Shown here piece by piece: positions 36,653 through 48,419 of a stretch of DNA of 64,000 nucleotides. The translations under genes and the position numbers were made by a program. The DNA lies in assembly GCA_914767715.1 (NCBI GenBank), contig OU612072.1, forward strand, positions 7,192,001 through 7,256,000, read 5' to 3'. Under the pieces are notes generated by a model that made no database searches, was not told the DNA's origin, and saw nothing but the letters and a program-made list of their open reading frames with translations. Source of the DNA: Membranipora membranacea. Its lineage: Eukaryota; Bryozoa; Gymnolaemata; Cheilostomatida; Membraniporidae. Numbering within the stretch: the stretch's first letter is position 1; each line of letters opens with the position of its first letter.

Positions 36653-39600
36653 CTACTTCAGTCTGTAGTATATAATCTGATCTGGATCCCTGGAAGACAA
36701 TACCAGCTGATCACCTTCTAGTTGGATATCTGTAGTATATGAATAATCAAGCTTTAGGTCCAGATTCTTCACATAATTACCTTCAAAAAGAAATTAAAAT
36801 TATCATAAATCCCTAATATACAGGTAAATTTGGTAACCAAGGATTAGGCTTTGTATTTAGAGTGTATTGTAGAGTGGAAAAATTCTTCAGCTGTCAGGTG
36901 TTAAGAAAGAGCATGTATTAGTTAATATTTTGTTGCATCTTGAAAATACAGAGTTAACGATGCCTTATTATTATTATGTCAGAGCTTAATTGTCTAATAA
37001 TCTTGGTAATCCAGGAACTTCGGAGCATTTTGCGACAATCTTTAACTTGAGCAGACAGAAAAGCATTGCATAACAATAATATGCTCCCTACAATAATTTA
37101 TCAGACATACCTGTGTTAATATCCAGTACAGAGATAGATGTGCTCCAGATATCTGCTACCAGCACATAGCGCTTAGCGTAACAAACTACAGAGGACGGGC
37201 GCATCACTTGAGTAGATGTCCACTCTATCTCTTCTGTAGTCAGGTTTAGCTTGTATACTTCGTTAGTGTTGTAGTTAGTGATGATAACAGAGTCATCTCC
37301 AGCCTCACATATACATGAGTCATAACTAAGCTGAGTACAGGGAATGTGTCTGATGATGTCACCAGTTAGTGAATACACAGTGAACCTCTTATTAGATGCA
37401 TCACCTACTATCACATGAGATCCTAATAAAGCTAACTTATTACAGATATTACAGTGACTACTGTCAGGATGATACCATGAGGTAATAAGCTGACCTAATA
37501 TATTATAAATACATAGTCTTCTCTTACTCATAAAATTCTGAATTACAAATATTTGATTATTTTTAGCTCTGATACTATCTACACGTTCCCCTGATTGTAA
37601 AGAAGTAAATATTGTCTGATTTCCCTGAGAATCAATCTGTAATATTGACCCAATGGATCCTACATATGTCACACCTTTATACTGACAGATGGCCCAGGGA
37701 TAGTCGTCTAACGATAATGTTTTGATTTTATTTATAGCAGATGGTGGTTTGATATTTTTGAGCACAATGTGATTGTTGAGGCTGATTATGAAACTCTCTG
37801 CTGCTGCAAGCTTCACCTCTATGTCTCTACTCTCATTCTCTGGAAAAAAATCTTAGAGTGATTACCAATGCCTGAGTTGATTGTCAAATGACCAAAATAA
37901 TCTAAATAATATATTACAATACATAATTTTAATTATTTGTATTAAAAGGATCTTTGACATGTGTATTTACCAGTATTAACCCATACCTTTGATAGTAAAG
38001 AACAACAGAGTAGAATGAACGTTTTTAGATAAATATTGATTCAAATGGTGTACAAATTTTGGAAATCACTTTGAATGCGTAAAAAAAATGGATTTTCGGT
38101 GTCCACTCAATTGGATTCAAAGCTAAGTTATATAAACACACCTTGGATAACAAATATTACCTGTTAGGAGAGGTTCTATAACAGTGTTCGGTACAATAAG
38201 ATCCCTGTGCTGACTCTCCATCATTTCTGACAGCTTTCTCTCTATCTGGGTTTTCTCCTTCAGTAGAGAGATCTGATGAAAAGAGAGTTTACATTACAGT
38301 GATACAGAGCTGCACAGGACCAGTACTCCCATATTTTATTACCGAAAATGATTTGTGATCTATAGTATCGAAATTGGATTTGTCTTCTCATTTGTGACAA
38401 GGAGCCCACAACTACAGGTTATCTTCATAACATCAGGATTTTGTAAAAGATGAATGGATGCAGATGAAATGGAGAGATGGATAAATATAAAAGTTCCCAT
38501 GACAATCACTGATATGATTGAAAGATTATTTGAAGAAGATTTTATCAAAAACACAGGATTATTGCGAAAGAATGAAGGAAATAATATGTGGACCCGCACT
38601 GTGTCCAGTATGGAACTTATTTAAGAGATTTGCATGGCTTGGAAAAGGCAAGACGAGTCTGCGTTCCACATACATCAACATGAATCCATTTGACAATTGA
38701 CGCATCCCAAGTAACATGTGACTTGTGTGATCAACTTACCCGATTGCAGGGATCAAACATATCTCTGATTTTCTTTATCTCTTCACAGATACCAGTATAC
38801 TTGATATTGTACTGAGATACTGACTCCTTACTGTCTCTTCTTCTCTGTATATATTCAGTCTCCAGCTGTTTGTATTTCTCATTAATTTCCTGGACCTACA
38901 AACATGATCGGGATGATGGTAAACGCCCGCACAGGCAAATATTGATTAAAATTCATAGCTGATTACCAAATTCAAACCTAGGGGACAGATATTTATTCTT
39001 GAATAGTTTTCAACTTTGATAAGTTTTAAAGTTGATTTACAAGTAAAAAACAATCCTGCATACCTGCTCTCCTCGGACACGACGAATAGAGCTCAATCCG
39101 TCTTCAGTCTCTTTATCCCACGGAAAGAGAATATCTGAAGTCTCACTTATCACATCAGTGATATTTCTGTATTTCTCCTCCACTCTCGCTTTCAGAGGAT
39201 CCAGATTGCATCGAGCTTCCACTGCAAGCCTGCCCAGTTGAGGGAGCTCATGTGACATATCTGAGGGATAGGTGGAAGTCCTGAATAAGTTTCTCTCGGG
39301 AGACATTTTCACTGTTACTGATCGACGGATAGGATATATTTTAGTTAATTTAATTAATTTAATTATATTTAACACATTTCTCACTAGATTGATGTGCTAG
39401 ACTGTTAAAGCTTTTAATCGGAACAGATTTGCTATTAACATAGACGATTTTGTGGCCCAACGCATTTATAAACTAGCCACCGATTTTATTGAGTTCAATG
39501 ATCACATTTTAAATCATTGTTATAGTTGTCAAAGGAGTAATTACATAATGCCTAAGATACGTACAAGCAGATTTTTACAGAATTTTGTACCAACTAGTAT

Positions 39601-42600
39601 AAAACTTTTAAACAACAGAGCATTCCATGAATAATTGTATTTTGTCTTTGACAAAAATACCTAATAAATCTAAATCTAAGTTTGCTGTTACATCTATCAG
39701 GTTGACTGTAGGAAAGGTAATTCAGGTCCACAATTGACCTCACAGCCATCACCTGGATATCACCAGTAAAACCTCAGTGGGTAAAAGCTCAGTAGATAGA
39801 TGATCAGGGTACTTACTCGTTGATCCATGTAGCTGCCTCAGATCTGACTCAGGAGGTGAGTGAGGTATCACAGTCGGTAAATCAAACCTTACAACCTGTA
39901 GAATGTACAGTGAAAGATCAGTAATCATGTATAGAGTATGTGAGGTGAGTAACACAAACGGCAATGGTGACATCACCAATGATGGGAATATCAGCAGCAA
40001 TGATAAGAACGTTGGAGGGACATTCAAAATTTAAATGGGCCAACAAAAGCAGTAAAAGATGAGCGCTCTCATTTAGTTACCTTGCTGGCCACTTTGTTCG
40101 ACGTTGTAGGTCCTCTTGTGTTGTAGCCTGAGTCATCATACCATGAACATCCCGGTTTAGGACTGTTTATAGGTACACTTGTATTGTGAACTTGACGCAT
40201 CACAAGACCTACAAGAACAAACAGAGACTCGACTGGACCTAATTGTGAGTTATCTGACCATTCATATCTTTATAGACTCTGGTGGAGTAAATATAAGCTA
40301 GACTTTAGTCTCTAGTCTCTCTGGTTTTGAGGTGAGTTTTTATTAGCTGCTACTAATTTAATTGCTTTGAGGTGAGTTAACATTAGGTACTACCAATTTA
40401 ATGGTTTTGTGGTGAGTTATAATTAGCTACAACCAATTTAATTAGCTGAATCAAGCGAACAGGTAAAATAATGATGAGGATTTATATTTTTCTAGCATTG
40501 AAAAGGGCAAACTAGGGCTGTTTATGGGTGCGCTTGTATTGTCAACTTAATGCACAAAAATACCTAGAAAACAAGCTTAGATTCTAATGGACCAAAGACC
40601 TTAGTTTAATCTAGCTTTAAAAAGGGGCAAATTATGGAATATTATTTAAACTTTCTTTGTGCTATGGGAAAGTCACATTACTAGACAAAAAATTGTTAAG
40701 GGCGCTCAGGCTTCAGATCACCAGAGTTCATCAAGCCTCCAATCAAACTCATTTTGTTTGCAACAACGACTATCATTAAGAAGGTAATATGTTACTAGAT
40801 AGAATATGAATCAGTTGACTGGTGGTATTACTATATAAGACCAAGTTTCTCCGAATGATGGTAGAACACAAACCTTGTTGGTGTGATTGATCAGCTAACA
40901 GAGAATCGACTGCCTCCACTATTTTAGGTGTCGGTACAGATGAATTAGTAGAAGCTACAGATAATGGTGACATGTAATCATACTGCTCTGACGCCCCAAA
41001 CAGCGGTTCACCTGTACAGAGAGAGAGAAAATTAAGTGGGATCCATGAGAAACCCATAAACAGTGTTTTGTCTATGGTGAAACCTATCAATATTAGTGGA
41101 ATTACCCAAACACAAATACTCAAGAGGAGGTATACCCATGAGGAAACTTTTGCCATTGCTACAATCTTGAAGTAGTGAAATTTATAATTAGCTAACATTC
41201 TATCAACCTGATTAAATTTATAAACTCCAATGTTGGCTCAAAAAGGTGCATTTCAGAAGCTGTGTTCTTTGGGTTATGAATATTGATTATGATCATAATC
41301 TAGGTCAATTTTCATCGTTTAATTGACTCTTACCTGGAAATTGTGAGTCAGTTGCAGACATCAGTCCCACATCTTCTAACGCTTGGTTAAGCCTAGGGGT
41401 AGGTACAGACATATCACTAGAGACTGACAGTGGTCCTGTGTTCATGTAATGTTCAGGTGACTGTAGTAAGACTTCCTGTTTGCATCCTGTAATATATATG
41501 GATGACTCAGATGTATGAATGAAGAGACTGCTGATAACCCACCATATACTTTTTTAATAATATAGTGTGATCTCAAGTTGGGCTGGCGGGGCGTCTCTGG
41601 TCTAGTGGTGGATAGCACGTGTGGTGGGCATGTTTTGTCTGGGCTCTTCACGATGTTTTTGTGTTCCTTGATAGCAGAATACAAAAAAATCAGCTTTGTC
41701 TTTACTTAATTTATGGCCAGAATTTTGCAAAATGGTGACTCAAAATCCCGGAGGTCCACAGGGTTTATAGTTCACCAACCACCGAGATCTACGGCAGGTA
41801 AGGGTACATAATACAGCTAGAGTGCTTCAGCATTTCTGTACACTCGAGGAGATAAATCTCTGTATGGAAGACTACTGGCTTATTTTGTTAGATTCAGTTT
41901 TTGGTGTATAAACTTGCATGCCACTTGTTTCGCAACAACTGATTCTAAGAATAAATTCAAACCTTGCTGAGGAGGGTTGAGAGACAGGATTGCCTCTGCT
42001 GCATGGATGGCTTCTGGTGTAGGAACACATAGATCACTAGATGATACTGAAAATGGTGCAGTGAAATTAATATCATCCTCTTCTTTATCCTCCTCCTCAA
42101 TGTCAAGTTGTGACATTCTGGTCCTCTGATGATCTGTGAAAGACAACGATGACAACAATAAATAGATCAATGGTGAACTTGGGGCAACAAATCTCGAACT
42201 GAACCTTCTGCTTTTGCCGTAAGGTGCATTGGATGATCCTGGGTTAGATTATATTGCATGCATCACTCAATGCTTATAGTTACTCAGAAGCTAGCTCAAA
42301 TTTAACAGTTGCCCGCCCACCACCTGTATGCAGTAACTTCATGTGATTTGAGCAATAAGTATATGAATGTCTACAAACTTTGCTGTCTTCGTCACCTCGC
42401 TTTCTCAATTGATTGAGAAATGATTGAGAAAGGGAGGTGTAAGAGGCAACAACTCTTGTTTACAAATCATATCACAGTCTTGGCAAACTGTTCCGGCTAG
42501 AGGTGGAATGAAGTTTGTCAAGATGTTCCTTCACCACTGACAAAGTTTGCCAAAGCAGGCTTAGGACCACCATGAAAAAACAAAACGCAAAGTTGCTGTC

Positions 42601-43433
42601 ACTGACTAGTATAAACTGATATACCCTGGTCTGAATTTTAAGTCAGTACTGCTGGTAACATCTTTTACTTACCTGTGTAATCATGTAAACCAACACTTGC
42701 CGTAGCTGGCTCTCTGGGCTCTTGGATGGCCATTGTGATTGTTGTAGCTTTGCTGGTGGTTCCGGTCTGTACGGGGTCAAATAGAACTTCTTTGATAACT
42801 GAAAAGAATAGGAGCAGATATAATAGTGACTGTAAGAATCTCAGAGTTAACTACAAGATACAAAATCAGCTCAGCTTATCAGAACTTACCTCTAGGCATC
42901 CGGACTTTTCCGCCACATCAAGACTTACCTGTCACATCAAGAGTTATCCGTCACATCAGGACTTATCCGTCACATCAGGACTTACCCGTCACATCAGGAC
43001 TTACCCCTCACATCAGGACTTACCCCTCACATCAGGACTTACCCATCACATCGTCCTCAGAATTATCAGGTTGTATTTTTGGCTTCACTTCAATCACAGA
43101 ACCAGTGACCTCTGGTTCTGATTCTTCAGTATTAATAGTATCGCCTCTGTGTTCTCCTGGTTTGTGTCTCTTTACTTTCTCTCTGTTAGGTGCAGCCCAG
43201 TTCATCCGCTTGCTCAAAGGTTTGGTTGTAGGTGCTGCTGATATAGCTGCACGGATCGTCTGCTCCTGTCTTCTTAGTTTATACAGTTGACGCCTTTGTA
43301 GGCCGTTCTCCCGAGCAAACTCTGAGACATTGTCTGTTTGTCTTGATTGATCTATGAGCTCCAGTTTCTTCTCAAGGGTGAGTGCTTGCCTTGTCCGCTT
43401 TTGACTAGAAGAATTCTGACAACCCTCTGCCAT
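36653..43433 (-). CDS. Gene B: HTH - triple PTP-module - coiled coil - NHL-like propeller protein (12 exons, intact)
   Basis: Proposed exons 5'->3': 43433-43043, 42798-42673, 42133-41963, 41486-41334, 41011-40874, 40208-40081, 39895-39817, 39311-39064, 38895-38740, 38272-38161, 37839-37111, 36780-36653 (stop TAG 36655-36653). All introns are GT..AG and all phases agree; 2559 nt = 852 aa plus stop. Residues: about 15-65 HTH of the CENP-B/Psq type, followed by a KRHKPGE basic motif shared with gene A; about 173-326 three tandem modules ending PLSV.S...PTP; about 396-567 coiled coil homologous to that of gene A but with no B-box before it; about 568-852 propeller. The start is the ATG at 43433; the GTG six bases upstream in the same frame is not needed. 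No OTU. It is the only other complete gene of the array here. Confidence 0.8.
37111..37839 (-). CDS. Gene B propeller exon
   Basis: This 729-nt exon is homologous to gene A exon 12, open throughout, and has one extra codon in the loop after HPDS. The framework is nearly identical to gene A, but loops differ: FMSKRR, SSHCNIC, DASNKRF, SYDS, NYNTNE, MRPSSV and DIWS against gene A's ILNKSR, STFNYG, DVSNKRL, SRNS, DWCTHK, RIPEAV and ESSG. Confidence 0.78.
39387..39680 (+). mobile_element. 5'-truncated LINE 3' end inserted in gene B intron 7 (unit 3 only)
   Basis: Sequence absent from the matching intron of unit 4 encodes on the plus strand RTSRFLQNFVPTSIKLLN and a stop. This fits the conserved C-terminus of many LINE RT proteins (PxCRTxRfxxSFiPxxixLLN). 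It ends in TAAATC repeats, a plausible LINE tail. It is antisense to gene B and probably harmless to splicing, since it is well inside the intron. Confidence 0.6.
40874..42133 (-). CDS. Gene B exons 3-5: three tandem phase 1-1 PTP modules
   Basis: Exons of 171, 153 and 138 nt each begin and end in phase 1. Each encodes a variant of one motif: PFSVSSSDLCVPTPEAIHAA, PLSVSSDMSVPTPRLNQALE and PLSVASTNSSVPTPKIVEAV. Gene A carries one related copy (PLSISSIDLCNPPTPEATLA). Symmetric phase allows such exons to be duplicated without frameshift. The first also has a long acidic run. The role is unknown; Ser-rich plus PTP suggests a phosphorylated docking peptide (inference). Confidence 0.75.
42904..43055. 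repeat. 19-bp minisatellite overlapping the gene B exon 1 donor
   Basis: About eight copies of a 19-mer of the type ACTTACCCGTCACATCAGG. On the minus strand most copies read GGGTAAGTCC, so each contains a splice-donor-like GTAAGT. The copy nearest exon 1 provides the donor used in the gene B model (ATGG|GTAAGT at 43043/43042). Another copy reads ACAG|GTAAGT near 42927, a near-ideal donor. The window's final bases (63985-64000) reach the same region in gene B'. Confidence 0.85.
43043..43433 (-). CDS. Gene B exon 1: HTH domain
   Basis: It encodes MAEGCQNSSSQKRTRQALTL, then EFARENGLQRRQLYKLRRQE as the HTH core, then a linker with KVKRHKPGEH and an acidic tail ending EDDVM. The HTH is similar in fold signature to gene A exon 1 but only distantly in sequence. 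The shared RHKPGE motif suggests the two 5' ends are ancient paralogues. It ends in phase 1. Confidence 0.72.
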
Positions 43434-43930
43434 TTCCACAGAATGCCAAATCCAAAGTTAGTAAGCAATAGTAATACTGCGTCCTGCTGTCTCAAACTTC
43501 TCCTGTTAAATGAACTAGCAGTTTACTAAAACTTCTATTGCGCTTGATCAGTGTAATCAATAGTATATTGTCGTGTGTAAGGGAACAATGATGAATCGTC
43601 CCTCAAATAATTAAAATTGCGTAAGATATCAGTCTACATAACAGGGAAGTTGGATTTTCCATGATGAGTCATAACTATAAGGCTCACAAACAATCCAATA
43701 AGTGGAACGTAATGAAACAAAGGCAAATTCATATCACAAGACCTAGTTATAATTTTTAAGGCCCACAACCCACACACTCTTTCGAAACGAAACTGCATTG
43801 ATAGTGAAATGTGACAATAAATGTATATTTCTGGCCCAATCAGTTACATATTGATAATTTCTTAGCATGCAGTCACATCTATCCAGGACCATCTATCCTA
43901 CTAACCATCATGGCTATCGTGTGGCTTACG
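43434..43930. other. Gene B 5' flank / junction with gene A'' remnant
   Basis: This is the upstream region of gene B. At about 43930-43950 it passes abruptly into the middle of the gene A'' propeller exon (at LGQ). I see no exon here. Confidence 0.6.
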
Positions 43931-44489
43931 GATGGTTACAGCAAAATGCTGACCTAGCATATTATAAATACAAAGTCTTCTCTCACTCTTATAATTCTGA
44001 ATAACAAATATTTGATTATTTTTAGCTCTGATACTCTCTACACGTTCCCCTGAATGTAAAGCAGCAAAAATTTTCTGATTTCCCTGAGAATCAATCTGTG
44101 ATATTGACCAAATGGATCCTACATATGTAACCCCTTTATACTGACAGATGGCCCAGGGAGTGTAGCCTAAAGATAATGTTTTGATTGTATTTATAACAGA
44201 GGGTGGTTTGATATTTTTGAGCACAGACTGATTGTTGAGGCTGATTATGAGACTCTCTGCTGCTGTAAGCTTCACCTCCATGTCTCTACACTCGGTAACT
44301 GGAAAACAAGAATCTTTTTACAATCCCAGAGCTGATTGGTGAGACAGTATGACTAAAATCATTATTTACATGACAAATATGGTGATTATAATACGATAGT
44401 TATTATCAACGGTAATCCTGCAGCTGTTTCTCTCAATAATCCAAATGGAAAAACATAAAAGAACAGTGCTGACTTTTTGACAAGCAAGC

Positions 44490-45280
44490 ATTCAAATACG
44501 GTGGCAGCCTATGCAAAATGTGGCTAGAAATACAACTTCAGTTACGAGTTTGGATCGATAAGGCTGTCAGTTGTTTCTGGAACAATTTTTCGCACTGAAC
44601 ACAATGGTAATATTGTACCTTACACTTAGTTACACAAGAGGCCGCTAATTGTCAAAAACGCTGCCAGTAAAAGGGAAAGTGATCAAAATATGATGATATG
44701 GTTTGAAAATATTCAAAATGTGAAAGAGCATGTCATAATTAGTGGATCTACAACTTTACATGGGTCTGCCATCATAGATAGCCAAGATGCGGCCAACAAC
44801 GGCTGCAATACCCTTTACATCACCTGTATAATTATCATTGAAATTTCAATTTTGCAGTCGCCTCTAAAACTGACTTCAAATGTGTGTATCGTGCATCAAA
44901 GACCAAAAATATTTTTGCAGCACTACGCACCTTTTTGGTTATACTTGAAGGAGTTAATATTTGCTTTACACGCTATAAAACCTTATAGGAACCTACTATA
45001 ATAGAAACTTCAAATTACACGCTATTCGAACAACGACACACTCAGATCATTGAAAACTGTTATACGATGGGAGAATCAATACAATGTCACTATAAAAAAA
45101 TGAGATCAGTACGAACATTCAAAGCCAGCTTTTTAGGCAGCAGCATTGATGAAAAAGTAGTTTTGCTTTAATGATAGTTATATACAGGTGATATAAGGAT
45201 TATTGCAACCGTTGTTGGCCGGATTTTGGCTAATTATGATAGCAGACCAATGTTAAGTTGTAGATCCATTGATAATAACA
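44490..45280. mobile_element. Diverged, 3'-truncated TIR element in gene A''
   Basis: It begins at CGGTGGCAGCC and carries AACGCTGCC..AAAGGGAAAGTGATC and TGGATCTACAACTTTACATG, like 11443-12710, then the beginning of the opposite arm (ACAGGTGATATAAGG at about 45186). It stops at about 45278, where gene intron sequence resumes. It is more diverged from the 11443 and 27185 copies than those are from each other, so it is a separate insertion. Confidence 0.6.
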
Positions 45281-47917
45281 TCAGGATTTTGTTGAAGATG
45301 AATTAATGCAGTTGAAAGGGAGAGATCGGCAAATATAAAATTCACTGATATGTTTGAAAGATTGTGTAAAGAAGATTTAACCAAAAACACAGGATTATTG
45401 CGAAAGAATGAAAGGAAATATGCAGACCCGCACTGTGTCCAGGACGGGACTACTTTGAGAGATATGCATTGCTTGAAAAAGACAAGAAGAATCTTTATTC
45501 CACATGCATCAACGTCTCAAGTTACATGTAACTTGAGTTAGCAACTTACCCGATTGCAGGGATCAAACATATCTCTGATTTTCTTCATCTCTTCACAGAT
45601 ACCAGTATACTTGATATTGTACTGAGATACCGACTCCTCACTTTCTCTTCTTCTCTGTATATATTCAGCTTCCAGCTGTTTGTATTTCTCATTTATTGCC
45701 TGAATCTACAAACATTAGCAGGCGAATGAATATAAGTAATGATTAACCATATCGTCATGAGAAGATACTTCGCTCATATCCTTATTCCTTGTAGCTGCCG
45801 ACCCCAAGATCAAAACCATTTCAGTTCAGATCAACGAAACCAGAGACCAAAAACTAATCAATCACAGTTTTCTTGCCAAAGTTGTCATTGTCAACAAAAG
45901 AAATTGAGATTAATCTATAAAGGCTGGTAGAGAAGAAAACTCTTCACCCTACAAGTTTGGCCCAGTGATTCCGTCTAATGCTGAGTCATTTCCAAAGATT
46001 GACAATTTATAAGATGCAGCTAACTTTTTCCTTCCAACAGATCTAAGATCACTATAGTAATTTTGTTTCAGTCTTTGAGGTTTTTTTGATGTCCATGCAC
46101 CCATTGTCTTCCTAAAATCTAAATCCTTGAGACGGATGGTCCCTCAGCAGTGCCTGCAGACAACTCAGAGGCAAATTTTACACATCAACCTGCTGATCAC
46201 GGGTGTGATGTATAGATCTTACTCCGTCACCAGTCTCTCCATCCCATCGAGTCAGTAAATCTGAAGTCTGACTTATAACTTCAGTGAACCCTTCGAGTTT
46301 CCCTTCTGCACAAGATTTCAAAGGCTCCAGTTTGGACCGAATCCTTTCTGCAAGCTGGGAGAGTAGTATATACTTGTGTGATGAGCCTGTAACTATAACA
46401 AAAATACAGTTTCGGATTCGGTAATAAAATTTTATCAATAGCAGCAATTTAGTTAAATTATGACATTTCTTGAATTATATTGACATGGCGCTGGTCAAAC
46501 CCAATTCAATAGTATGAGATGCAAAATTAGGAAGAATACAAATTATGTGCCTCTTGCTAATATTTGGGAAATAAATGCAACAAATGTTGCAAAATTATTA
46601 TTACCCAAACAGAATGTGGTTGGTGAGTTTAGGCAGTTACAACAGAACATCTCACAACAGTTTTCACATCCCACAGATGATTGTTCTGCGCTGTGTATGC
46701 TACAAAATGTCCCCTCTTGTAGTGATATTGTGTCCGTGGACTGCGTACGATGAGCTGATGTTCTCCAGTTGCATGTCCGGCCAACCATTGCAGCTTCATC
46801 TGTAAGCGATGGTGACTGGGCTATACCCCCTATTGGTCGAACCAACTGCACTACCTGGTGAAGAGACACAATAAGCACGATGAATTTCAGGCTATTATTG
46901 TGGTGTCAACTGTACATATAAAAAAAAGACAAGGCATCAATTTTTATGAGGTAGAAGCGGATATTTCATCGACTTCTTTCAACATGAAGCTTACGGCCAT
47001 GCATGGATACAAGACATTTGATAAGCTGGTAGTAGAATTTAACATTTTTGGAAAAAGGTGGCTCATTATTGACAGTTTATTACTTCTACCCTGCTCGCTG
47101 GCTTGCTGACTGTTTGTCTATACGGCAGACGACTTGGACCATCCTCGGTCTGTGAAGATTCATGTTGTCTCCAGTCGATATTAACTACAGCTTTAGGATG
47201 AAAATCTGTAAAAATCAACAAGGATCATTTAATCGAGAACAAAAAACTATGTGGGAAATCCTGATGGCTGCATGTGTGGTTTTTGAAGTGTGTAGGGTGC
47301 TTATGAGATTGGGCACTGTGGTGCACTACAGCTTGTGCAAATCTTATCGAATACAGGAAAAAAGAGAAGCAATTAGGAGTTCATTTCAATGTAGGAGACC
47401 AGTCATCTCATATGGTAGAGAGTGTTACCAGTTTAAATGGACGACAGAATACAATAAAAATGTGAAAATTGTCTATTGAGTATTCAAAATTTGAGCTTTT
47501 GAAGAGATGCAGTGATCTCTGCCTAAATAAAAAAAACAAGATCCACCAGCTTACGCTTTAGTCGGCTTATTGTGAAATGAGCGCGGCAGCAAGAAAGAGC
47601 ATGCTCTGCAATAAAGTTATTTTGACTTTATGTTAATTTAAAATAGGTGCCTCCAATTACGGTTCGATAAATTGATAAAGTGAATACATAATGATGGCGA
47701 GTCTCTAACTAGCACTACATAAGCTAATGTTCTTCAAGACATAAAGATGACAATGGCAACAGGTGAATCAATTTTTTCCATGGTAATAATATTTAACTAT
47801 ATGTAAAGTGTTATAACCTTGCTGTGGAGAGGTGAGAGCAATGAGGCCTTCTGCTGCAAGAGTGGCTTCTGGTGTAGGAGGGTTACATAAATCAAAGGAT
47901 GATATAGAAAGGGGATA

Positions 47918-48419
47918 TAAAGGAAACCTAAGAATACGCACTATCTGAAAAACAACACACTCTGAGCATAAAAAACTGGTGTTATGCGATGGGAGGGTCA
48001 ATACACAGTCACCATGCAAAAATCAGATCAATACGAACATTCGAAGCCTGTTTTTTAGGCAGAAAAAGTAGTTTCACTTGAATGATAGTTATACACAGGT
48101 GATAAAAGGGGTATTGCAACTGTTGTTGGCCGCATCTCAGCTTTTTATGATAGCAGACCCATGTAAAGTTGTAGATCCACTATATTATGACATGCCCTTT
48201 CAGATTTTGGATGTTTTGAAACCATATCATCATTTTTTGATCACTTTCCCTTTTACCGGCAGCGTTTTTGGCAATTAGCGGCCCATTGTGCAATTTAGTG
48301 TAAGGTACATTGTTACCATTGCGATCAGCATGAAAAACTGCACCAGAAACAACTGACAAACCTTAACCATCCAAAAGTGCAAATAGAAGTGACAAGATAG
48401 GCAGGGGCTGCCACCGGGT
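47918..48419. mobile_element. Right half of the intron-3 TIR element in gene A''
   Basis: It corresponds to unit 2 positions about 27836-28333. The left half, exon 5 and part of exon 6 are gone. The right end is also clipped: CTGCCACCGG runs straight into GTCGAATGTAGC. Confidence 0.7.

Noticed and set aside
42904-43055. Possible CRISPR-like array
   Set aside because: The repeats are contiguous 19-mers without spacers, in a eukaryotic intron; this is a minisatellite.
42726-43290. Plus-strand ORFs with a repeated HIRTYPSHQDLP peptide
   Set aside because: The repetition comes from the 19-bp minisatellite read in frame; the real coding strand is minus.
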